Assembly: GCA_900758075.1 (NCBI GenBank)
Contig: CAAEQF010000172.1
Span: 1-5,476, forward strand
Origin: Coriobacteriia bacterium
GTDB lineage: Bacteria > Actinomycetota > Coriobacteriia > Coriobacteriales > QAMH01
DNA length: 5,476 nt
Direction: 5' to 3'
Positions within the stretch are counted from its first letter, which is position 1; every line of letters begins with the position of its first letter. Under the pieces are notes generated by a model. The model worked only from the letters and a program-made list of their open reading frames with translations, was not told the origin of the DNA and made no database searches. Positions 1-5,217 of this stretch are shown in pieces. Made by a program: the position numbers and the translations under genes.

Positions 1-413
1 CGAGACGCCTTTTTCTCCTCGGCATTGCGCTGCTTGGCAGTCAAGGCAGCACGGTTGAACTCCTCATGCGCCCACTTCGCCTCGTCGGAGGCCTCGAGCT
101 GGGCGCACTCCCTGATCCGCTCCTGATCGGCTATGATCTTCTCCGCACGCTTCCTGCCTTCCACGGGCACGTAGATGTCAACGCCGTAGTTCTTGTCCTT
201 GCTCTGGGGAATCGCCATGCAGGCGATGGGATGGTTCGTTTTCATGGTCCCCAGGTGCTTGCCGTAAAGCGGAATCCCCTCTTTGCGAAACAGGTAGGCC
301 ATGCCCTGGTATTGCCACATCATCTTGACGTTGGTCAGGTAGCACCAGGTCATCTTCTTGAACTGTTCGATGTCGGTGACCGTCGTCCAGCCTTTCCTCT
401 GCTGCGGCAGCAT
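1..413 (-). CDS. Hypothetical hydrophilic protein, C-terminus cut by window edge
   Basis: I do not recognise this protein family. The visible part is 137 codons read from ATG at 413 and running off the left edge without a stop. The start is well supported: a strong Shine-Dalgarno site (minus-strand AAGGGAGGG, 426-418) lies 5 bases upstream, and an in-frame TGA lies 22-24 bases upstream, so no longer ATG start exists. There is no signal peptide or membrane segment. The first ~85 residues are rich in aromatic residues, Lys and Met (for example WCYLTNVKMMWQYQG near residues 23-37), suggesting a folded basic domain. From about residue 86 onward the sequence is dense in Lys, Arg, Glu, Ala and Gln, consistent with a long helix or coiled coil. 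It lies 142 bp downstream of the Fe-S subunit gene on the same strand but is separated from it by two strong hairpins, so co-transcription with the enzyme is uncertain. It could be an accessory protein or unrelated. Confidence 0.75.
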   Translation of the reverse strand, partial: MLPQQRKGWTTVTDIEQFKKMTWCYLTNVKMMWQYQGMAYLFRKEGIPLYGKHLGTMKTNHPIACMAIPQSKDKNYGVDIYVPVEGRKRAEKIIADQERIRECAQLEASDEAKWAHEEFNRAALTAKQRNAEEKKAS

Positions 414-417
414 GAGA

Positions 418-426
418 CCCTCCCTT
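418..426 (-). promoter_or_regulatory. Shine-Dalgarno site of the left-edge hypothetical gene
   Basis: Minus-strand AAGGGAGGG sits 5 bases before the ATG at 413. Together with the in-frame TGA just upstream it fixes the start of this otherwise unrecognised reading frame. Confidence 0.7.
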
Positions 427-451
427 GCGTGATTTCAGTTACAATTAAACT

Positions 452-486
452 GACTCGCTTGCAACACTGCGTTAGCAAGCAGAGTC
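452..486 (-). terminator. Long hairpin, possible weak terminator or attenuator
   Basis: A near-perfect inverted repeat: plus-strand GACTCGCTTGCAAC (452-465), loop ACTGC (466-470), then GTT-A-GCAAGC-A-GAGTC (471-486). The stem is 14 bp with two single-base bulges on one arm and a 5-base loop. On the minus strand the hairpin is followed by AGTTTAATTGT, which is U-rich but not an uninterrupted U tract. It lies 70 bases past the stop of the Fe-S subunit and 39 bases before the next start, so it could terminate or attenuate the enzyme operon, or protect its 3' end. The structure is read directly from the sequence; the function is inferred. Confidence 0.55.
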
Positions 487-489
487 GGT

Positions 490-531
490 GCTGGAGCCGA
501 GTGCATCTTGGCGGGTTCGCTCGACTCCAGC
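490..531 (-). repeat. Second hairpin, 12-bp stem, 3 bases from the first
   Basis: Arms GCTGGAGCCGAG (490-501) and CTCGACTCCAGC (520-531) pair over 12 bp. The single mismatch in DNA becomes a G-U wobble in RNA made from the minus strand, but an A-C mismatch in the opposite transcript, which suggests the minus-strand RNA is the relevant one. The 18-base loop is large. It lies 25 bases downstream of the Fe-S subunit stop and only 3 bases from the next hairpin. It has no U tract, so it is not a classic terminator by itself; a 3'-end stabiliser or part of a two-hairpin attenuator is possible. Confidence 0.5.
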
Positions 532-555
532 GGCTTGTTTTTGGTCTTCACGCCG

Positions 556-888
556 CTAGGGCATGAAGCAGGTGACCTTCTTTCCACCCAGCTCGACCAT
601 GCGCTCTCCGATCTTGTCGACCGGCAGGATCTCGATAACCTTTGCCAGGCAGTGCATCTCGCACGGGGCGACCTTGCCCTGCGCACGACGCTCGGCACAC
701 AGGTCGCACAGGCGCGATGGAACCGGAACGTAGTCCCACTCCCATGCGCCGCCGAGCTTCTTGGGACCGATCTGCTGAACCTTGATGCCCCATTCGTCGG
801 AGTTCAGGCCCTTTTCCTTCAGGCACGACACCTCGCAGGTGTCGCAGCCGGTGCAGAGCCCGTAGTTGATGAGCATTCCATATTCCAT
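556..888 (-). CDS. Small 4Fe-4S dicluster electron-transfer subunit of molybdopterin oxidoreductase
   Basis: A 110-residue ferredoxin-like protein that probably passes electrons to the molybdenum subunit encoded just upstream. Two Cys sets are visible. Cys12-x2-Cys15-x2-Cys18-x3-Cys22 is a classic 4Fe-4S motif. Cys61-x2-Cys64-x11-Cys76-x3-Cys80 is the second-cluster pattern seen in DmsB/NrfC-type subunits. An additional Cys107 lies near the C-terminus. Typical DmsB-type subunits hold four clusters in about 180-250 residues, so this is a minimal two-cluster version. There is no Tat signal or membrane segment, so it should be cytoplasmic. I chose ATG at 888: a perfect AGGAGGTG (902-895) lies 6 bases before it, while the GTG at 897 that would add three residues falls inside that site. 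The gap to the large subunit is 12 bases and the ribosome site overlaps its stop codon, implying translational coupling and fixed stoichiometry. Confidence 0.9.
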   Translation of the reverse strand: MEYGMLINYGLCTGCDTCEVSCLKEKGLNSDEWGIKVQQIGPKKLGGAWEWDYVPVPSRLCDLCAERRAQGKVAPCEMHCLAKVIEILPVDKIGERMVELGGKKVTCFMP

Positions 889-894
889 TGCGAG

Positions 895-902
895 CACCTC
901 CT
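895..902 (-). promoter_or_regulatory. Shine-Dalgarno overlapping the upstream stop codon
   Basis: Minus-strand AGGAGGTG shares its first two bases with the TAG stop (903-901) of the large subunit and lies 6 bases before the ATG at 888. It decides the Fe-S subunit start (888 rather than GTG 897) and supports coupled translation of the two subunits. Confidence 0.8.
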
Positions 903-3195
903 ACTCGTGATCCAGGCCGGAGACCTTGCGAATCTTGCAGATACCGTTTTTGTACGGCGCACCGTAGCCCGTGACCGATACGCTCTCGTGCGGAATCAGG
1001 TTGTTGGCGTTTGCCTTGAAGACCCCGTACAGGTTGGGAGCCTCGGGATCCTGCTCCGGGAACCACCACGCGTGCTCGACGTGGATGAACTTCTCGTTGA
1101 CCTCCTCGGTCAGGTGCGCCTTTTGGGTCATGGAACCCTGCGGGCTCGTCACTTCGACCCAGTCGCCCTCTTCGATCCCGTAGCGCGCGGCAACGGCGGG
1201 GTTGATCGTGACCAGCGGCCACGGGTGCAGTCTGCGCATCGTGGTGCCCGCCTGACGATGCTCGGAGTGGAACATCGAGATGTGGCGCCCGCCCGTCGTG
1301 TAGTACAGCGGGAACTCGTCTGCCAGCTCGGGATGCGACAGGTGGCTAAACTCAGGCTCCTCGTAGTACGGAACCGGCTTCTCGCCAAACGCGTCGAGAA
1401 TCGGCGAGTACAGCTCGATGCGGCCGGTCGTCGTCTGGAAGCCGGGCTGCCCGTCGTCGCGGATGAGGCCCTTCTCGTACTTGCGGTACTCGTAGCCCGA
1501 CATCTTTGCGGGGACGGCCTTGACCTCGTCGAGCCCGTAGCCGTAGTTCTCCTTGAGCTTGGCGTCGAAGAACTTGTCCGGGGTTTCCATGCCCTCCCAC
1601 AGCTCGGGGCGCATCCTCCGCCCCATGTCGATGAGGATCTCGAGGTCGGACTTGGTGTTCGGGTTGACGATCGCCTCGTTCATCGCGCCGATGAAGTGCT
1701 GGTTGCGCCCGTAGTTGGGAGTGACCAGTCCCTCATGCTCGGCAAACGTGGAAAGCGGGAGCACCAGGTCGCACAGGCCCATGATGGTCGGCGTCATGAA
1801 GATGTCCTGCGCCACGATGAAGTCGAGGTCTTGCATCGCCTTGTACCAGCGCTGCGGCTGGTCTGCCATGCAGGCGAGCGGGTTGTTGCCGATGATCCAG
1901 CACATCTTGAGCGGGTAATACTCGGGACGGTCAGCCCACTTGCCCTCGAGCCAGTTGAGCAGGGTGTCGCCCTGGACGCCACCCATGGCGGCGCCTGCAT
2001 TGAACAGGGCGTACTTGCCGTCGGGGTCGACGATGTGCTTGGCGGCCATCTCTGGGTCGAGCACGTCCATCATGTCATAGCGCCACTTGCCGATGAAGCT
2101 CGTCGGTTTGGTGATGGTCACGCCACCAGGGACGTCGATGTAGCCGCAGATGGAGCACAGCGCGAGGAAGCACTGGGCCGCTTGCGTGGAGGCCTTGGAC
2201 TGGTCGAGCGCGACGCCCCACGTCGCCGTGGAGGGCGCATTGGTCGCGAAGGCGCGTGCGGCGCCGACGAGCTGCTCGGGGTCGACCCAGGCAACTTCCT
2301 GGACCTTCTCGGGAGTCCACTCCTCGACCGCCTCGGCAAGTTCCTCGAAGCCGTAGCACCATTTGTCGACGAACTCCTTGTCGTAGAGCCCCTCTTTGAT
2401 GATGACGCGCAGAAGTCCCATGCCCACAGCGGCATCGGTGCCGGGGCGCAGCTGTAGGTGGTATTCGGCATGCGCGCCCAGCCAAGTCAGGCGCGGGTCG
2501 ATGGTGATGATCTTGGAGCCGCGCTTCATCAGGTCGATGATGCTGTGGCCAAAGAAACCGTCGGGGCTCGAGTACAACGGGTCTTTGCCCCACACGATGA
2601 TGTACTTGGGAACCTCATAGCCCGGATGGTCGTAGCGGTCCTCCCAGTACTGTGCCCAGTCTATCTCGGGCACGCCCGCGCCCAGCAAATAGTTTGTGAT
2701 TGTCGCGCGCGGCCCGTAGCATGCCTCGCCCGAGAAGGCGTAGGTGGAAGCGCCGTTGGGCGTGTTGCAGATTGCAGGACCGTACACCGGCGCATACAGC
2801 GTGGACTCGCGGCCCGTGCCGGTCAGCGTGAAGATGGACTCGGCTCCGTACTTGTCCCACATCTCGTGGATCTTGTCCTCGAGGATGTCGTACGCCTCGT
2901 CCCATGAGATCTTCTTCCAGGTGTTCTTGCCTCGCTCGGAGCGGTCGCGCACCATCGGCGACTGCAGGCGCTCTTCGCTGTAGACAATCTCGTCCAACGC
3001 GAGGCACCTGGGGCACACGCGACCGTTGGTGACGGGGTTTTCGGGGTCGCCCTCGACCTTGATGAGCTTGTTGTCCTTGACGTGCAAGATCAGCCCGCAC
3101 CCGACGGGATGGTCTCCCGGGGGCGACCACGCGCACGTGCGAACCTTCATCACACCGTCCTCTTCAGTGACATACGGTTGATCCGCCAGAGTCAT
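901..3195 (-). CDS. Molybdopterin oxidoreductase catalytic subunit (acetylene hydratase/dehydroxylase-like, DMSO reductase family)
   Basis: A 764-residue catalytic subunit expected to bind bis-MGD molybdenum and one 4Fe-4S cluster. The N-terminal cluster region reads Cys21-x7-His29-x3-Cys33-x27-Cys61-x2-Cys64, a variant of the family's Cys-x2-Cys-x3-Cys-x27-Cys. Arg63 occupies the conserved basic position between cluster and cofactor. Cys159 in EACYGPR falls where formate dehydrogenases and acetylene hydratase carry the Mo-binding Cys/Sec. The nucleotide-binding stretches KIITIDPRLT (228-237) and LRPGTDAA (249-256) are typical. YDKEFVDKWCYGFEEL (271-286) and HAWWFPEQ closely resemble acetylene hydratase as I remember it. 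The C-terminal pterin-binding domain spans about 626-760. No Tat motif is present, so it should be cytoplasmic. ATG 3195 is chosen for its AAAGGAG site; the frame stays open to a GTG at 3240, but the added 15 basic residues look non-coding. It forms an operon with the Fe-S subunit and follows a membrane LuxR regulator, as in Eggerthellaceae catechol dehydroxylase loci. The substrate is unknown. Confidence 0.92.
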   Translation of the reverse strand: MTLADQPYVTEEDGVMKVRTCAWSPPGDHPVGCGLILHVKDNKLIKVEGDPENPVTNGRVCPRCLALDEIVYSEERLQSPMVRDRSERGKNTWKKISWDEAYDILEDKIHEMWDKYGAESIFTLTGTGRESTLYAPVYGPAICNTPNGASTYAFSGEACYGPRATITNYLLGAGVPEIDWAQYWEDRYDHPGYEVPKYIIVWGKDPLYSSPDGFFGHSIIDLMKRGSKIITIDPRLTWLGAHAEYHLQLRPGTDAAVGMGLLRVIIKEGLYDKEFVDKWCYGFEELAEAVEEWTPEKVQEVAWVDPEQLVGAARAFATNAPSTATWGVALDQSKASTQAAQCFLALCSICGYIDVPGGVTITKPTSFIGKWRYDMMDVLDPEMAAKHIVDPDGKYALFNAGAAMGGVQGDTLLNWLEGKWADRPEYYPLKMCWIIGNNPLACMADQPQRWYKAMQDLDFIVAQDIFMTPTIMGLCDLVLPLSTFAEHEGLVTPNYGRNQHFIGAMNEAIVNPNTKSDLEILIDMGRRMRPELWEGMETPDKFFDAKLKENYGYGLDEVKAVPAKMSGYEYRKYEKGLIRDDGQPGFQTTTGRIELYSPILDAFGEKPVPYYEEPEFSHLSHPELADEFPLYYTTGGRHISMFHSEHRQAGTTMRRLHPWPLVTINPAVAARYGIEEGDWVEVTSPQGSMTQKAHLTEEVNEKFIHVEHAWWFPEQDPEAPNLYGVFKANANNLIPHESVSVTGYGAPYKNGICKIRKVSGLDHE

Positions 3196-3201
3196 CTGAA
3201 G

Positions 3202-3208
3202 CTCCTTT
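3202..3208 (-). promoter_or_regulatory. Shine-Dalgarno of the molybdopterin subunit
   Basis: Minus-strand AAAGGAG lies 6 bases before ATG 3195. It is much better placed than anything upstream of the alternative GTG at 3240, so the mature frame begins MTLADQ. Confidence 0.75.
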
Positions 3209-3313
3209 CCCTCTCTTTTCCTGCCTGCCCTGTTGCGCACATCGCGGAAGGCGGTGGCACAGGGCGTTACAGGTGAAAGGCTAGGGACAAGACATGCGAG
3301 GGGTAAGCCACCA

Positions 3314-3391
3314 AACGGGTTGTTTTTCGAGGTTTTCAGCGGCTCTAACGGGTGCCCCGAGAAGGAGGTGCTCCCACCCGAACCGGGTTGG
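3314..3391. promoter_or_regulatory. Repeated CGGGT boxes, candidate operator region of the enzyme operon
   Basis: In the 240-bp gap between regulator stop and enzyme start, AACGGGT occurs at 3314-3320 and again at 3347-3353 (33 bp apart), and the related AACCGGGT at 3381-3388 (34 bp further). The last forms a dyad with an opposing ACCCG: CCCACCCG (3373-3380), spacer AAC, CGGGTTGG (3384-3391), 8-bp arms with one mismatch. Spacing near three helical turns would put the boxes on roughly the same DNA face. The dyad lacks a U tract, so it is a poor terminator for the regulator gene. Binding by the neighbouring LuxR regulator is an inference. I could not identify a convincing -35/-10 pair for the enzyme operon, which would fit activator dependence. 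Confidence 0.35.
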
Positions 3392-3435
3392 TTACTACGT
3401 TGACCTGCTGTTTTAGAGGTTGGAGCGCAACGTCG

Positions 3436-4932
3436 TCAGCTGAGGGCATCTTCTAGCAAGTCGATGAGCTCCTGGCGCGAGTGCACGCCGCACTTGGCGT
3501 ACAGGTTCTTGATGTGACCTTTCGCGGTGTTGTAGGAAATCCCGAGTTCGTCGGCGATATAGGTCGCGGTTCTGCCGCGGCCGAGCAACGACAGCACCTC
3601 GCGCTCGCGCGCCGTGAGCCCGCAGCGCTCGGCAAGCCCATCGCACGCCGCATCCCATGCGAGCTCGGGCGAAGGCGTCTCGGGACTTGCAACGGTGACG
3701 GTTTCCTCGCGAAACGTCTTGCCCAGGGCATCGCTGATCGTGCGCTCATCCAAGACGAAGATGCCCATCGCCAAGATGACGACGGCAAACGCGACGCCGA
3801 TTACGTTGCTGAAGGCGCCCACGCCGGGAAGCGCCGCCATGACGACAACCGCAATCGCCTGCCCGAACGTCGTGCCGATGGCAGATGCCCCGCGCCCGAG
3901 CCCGAACACGCGCACCGGGCTCATGTCCGTCTGGCCCGCGATGTTCGAGAACACGCACCACAGCGCGAGGATGAAGACATTGTATGCAGAATTGACCACG
4001 ACGACCTGCACTTGCAGCAGCGCCTGTCCCATCGAAGGGGCGAGCAGCATGCCCAGTGCGGCGACGATAATCACCGGGTAGTAAATCTTGCTGATGTCGA
4101 AGCGCCTGATGTTGGCGAACACGGCAAACACGGAGCACAGCAGCGCGAGCACCACCATAGTCACGAAGATGCCCGTATGCGACGAGCCCTTCAGAACATC
4201 CGCAGGAATCGTGAGGGTCGACACGCCCCTCACGATGCCGACCGCCATCGAAAACACAGCAACGAACAGAATGCAGCGCGCGAAGAACCCGCGAGGAAGC
4301 ATGCCGGCGGGGACCTTGTCCTCCTCCTCTTGCGCCGGCGGGTCTTCTCTCCTGAGCAGTGCCAAGACCATAGAAAGCAAGGGCATCAAGGACAGGAACA
4401 ACAGCGAGAGCCACCCGTCAACAGCTGCGCACGTAAAGTACACGAGGTCGGCAAGGATGCCCGACGCAAAGGTGGTGAACAGGACATTCTTGCTGTCGAG
4501 CGTGCTGTACATGTAGCCCAGTCGCAGGCAGAGAAACGCCGTTCCGACGCCCGTCCCCACGCTTGCGAGCGCAAACGGCACATGCCCGACGGCCGCGCCG
4601 AACCCTCCCGCAACGACTGCGGTGCACAGGGATGCCACCACGCTCATGATGGGCACGAGCGGGCCGTGCACGATATGGGGCTCGACACGCCCGTGCAAAA
4701 GACCGCAGGCGACGAGCACAGCGGAAAGCGGCACGCCCGAATACAGGTAGAGCAGCACGTTCGCGTCGAAGGCCGCAGGAGAGAAAGACATGCCCGCCAC
4801 GCCGGTGCCGCCCATCATGAGCAAGATCCACGCGCTGTAGAACCCCAGCGAGTAATACTTGAGCTGCGGACGCTGCTCGTCGATCGCCGAAAGCGCGTGC
4901 CGTGCGGTCTGTCCAATTGTCTGTCGAGTCAT
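3436..4932 (-). CDS. Membrane-bound LuxR-family transcriptional regulator (12 TM + C-terminal HTH)
   Basis: A 498-residue regulator joining a transporter-like membrane domain to a DNA-binding domain. About twelve hydrophobic segments can be seen, near residues 29-48, 57-79, 91-113, 117-138, 149-171, 174-194, 217-238, 252-273, 284-304, 305-331, 349-369 and 374-394. A charged loop (REDPPAQEEEDK, about 195-206) separates the two halves, as in 6+6 MFS-like folds. After a linker, the LuxR/GerE helix-turn-helix occupies about 437-498: LTAREREVL (439-447), IADELGIS (459-466), and recognition helix NTAKGHIKNLYAK (468-480) followed by HSRQEL. No receiver or autoinducer domain is present, so ligand sensing would be by the membrane part. 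The start is ATG 4932, with an in-frame TAA 42 bases upstream; its ribosome site is weak (AGGG, 4943-4940). This architecture is abundant in Eggerthellaceae beside inducible molybdoenzymes, so the downstream enzyme operon is the probable target. Confidence 0.92.
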   Translation of the reverse strand: MTRQTIGQTARHALSAIDEQRPQLKYYSLGFYSAWILLMMGGTGVAGMSFSPAAFDANVLLYLYSGVPLSAVLVACGLLHGRVEPHIVHGPLVPIMSVVASLCTAVVAGGFGAAVGHVPFALASVGTGVGTAFLCLRLGYMYSTLDSKNVLFTTFASGILADLVYFTCAAVDGWLSLLFLSLMPLLSMVLALLRREDPPAQEEEDKVPAGMLPRGFFARCILFVAVFSMAVGIVRGVSTLTIPADVLKGSSHTGIFVTMVVLALLCSVFAVFANIRRFDISKIYYPVIIVAALGMLLAPSMGQALLQVQVVVVNSAYNVFILALWCVFSNIAGQTDMSPVRVFGLGRGASAIGTTFGQAIAVVVMAALPGVGAFSNVIGVAFAVVILAMGIFVLDERTISDALGKTFREETVTVASPETPSPELAWDAACDGLAERCGLTAREREVLSLLGRGRTATYIADELGISYNTAKGHIKNLYAKCGVHSRQELIDLLEDALS

Positions 4933-4959
4933 TCCGTTGCCCTGCCGCCTGTGCCATTT

Positions 4960-4986
4960 GCGCCTGTTGGCGCGTTACAACGCGCC
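4960..4986. promoter_or_regulatory. Perfect 18-bp dyad plus third arm in the regulator leader
   Basis: GGCGCGTT (4969-4976), AC, AACGCGCC (4979-4986) form a perfect 8+2+8 inverted repeat. A third arm, GCGCC at 4960-4964, can pair with GGCGC at 4969-4973 across a TGTT loop, so the middle arm has two mutually exclusive partners in RNA. The element lies about 20-45 bases downstream of the predicted regulator start of transcription and 28 bases before its ATG. It could be a DNA operator (autoregulation) or a leader-RNA switch. Confidence 0.45.
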
Positions 4987-5011
4987 TTTCCCGACGTGTT
5001 CGATACACCGC

Positions 5012-5039
5012 ATTCTAGAGCACGCCCCTGCACTTGCAA
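5012..5039 (-). promoter_or_regulatory. Predicted sigma-70-type promoter of the LuxR regulator
   Basis: On the minus strand, -35 TTGCAA (5039-5034) and -10 TAGAAT (5017-5012) are separated by 16 bases. They match the consensus at 4/6 and 5/6 positions. Transcription would start near 5005, giving a leader of roughly 73 bases that contains the perfect dyad. Confidence 0.5.
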
Positions 5040-5111
5040 ACGACGGCGCCCCCGCGCACATACCCGCACCCGCCCTCATTGTGAAAAGCTGCTGAAAGCG
5101 GCCGCAAGAGG

Positions 5112-5140
5112 TTCAATTCCTTAGCAAATGAGGGTAGAAT
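5112..5140 (+). promoter_or_regulatory. Predicted promoter of the YidC-like gene
   Basis: A -10 TAGAAT (5135-5140, 5/6 match) lies 17 bases after TTCAAT (5112-5117, weak 3/6 match). The predicted start near 5147 gives a leader of about 71 bases before GTG 5218. Confidence 0.45.
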
Positions 5141-5203
5141 GCACGGGCTTTAATCTGACTCTCTGCGCGTGCCGGGATGTGCGCCGCAGTTATTACAAAC
5201 CCT

Positions 5204-5210
5204 GGGGAGG
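5204..5210 (+). promoter_or_regulatory. Shine-Dalgarno of the YidC-like gene
   Basis: GGGGAGG lies 7 bases before GTG 5218 and favours that start over the in-frame GTG at 5179, which has no such site. Confidence 0.7.
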
Positions 5211-5217
5211 GTCCATA

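Noticed and set aside
66..566. 166-residue plus-strand frame over the left-edge gene
   Set aside because: It is antisense to a frame with a strong Shine-Dalgarno site and an in-frame upstream stop, and it runs across both hairpins with no recognisable domain.
435..698. 87-residue minus-strand frame overlapping the Fe-S subunit and running past its stop
   Set aside because: The overlapping part is an Arg/Ser-rich frame-shifted shadow. The tail through the hairpins looks mildly peptide-like, so I considered a frameshifted extension of the Fe-S subunit, but the subunit already has complete Cys motifs and a normal end.
508..2457. 649-residue open frame on the plus strand antisense to the enzyme operon
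   Set aside because: It is a GC-rich mirror frame. Its translation is rich in Arg, Val, Leu, Asp and His without any recognisable motif, and the minus-strand gene has clear cofactor and Fe-S motifs and ribosome sites.
3196..3240. Longer GTG start for the molybdopterin subunit
   Set aside because: It adds 15 mostly basic and polar residues, has no good ribosome site, and would place the real AAAGGAG site inside the coding sequence.
3373..3391. Rho-independent terminator after the regulator gene
   Set aside because: The 8-bp dyad has a mismatch, and on the minus strand it is followed by AGCACCTCC rather than a U tract. An operator reading is more likely.
3481..5124. 547-residue open frame on the plus strand antisense to the regulator
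   Set aside because: The translation is extremely His/Arg/Glu/Ala-rich and low in complexity, as expected opposite a hydrophobic membrane protein gene. No ribosome site or domain was seen.
5104..5127. tRNA T-arm-like GGTTCAATTCC followed by TTAGCA
   Set aside because: The T stem pairs for only about four bases, and no D arm, anticodon stem or complementary acceptor arm can be built upstream. The sequence instead overlaps a plausible promoter.
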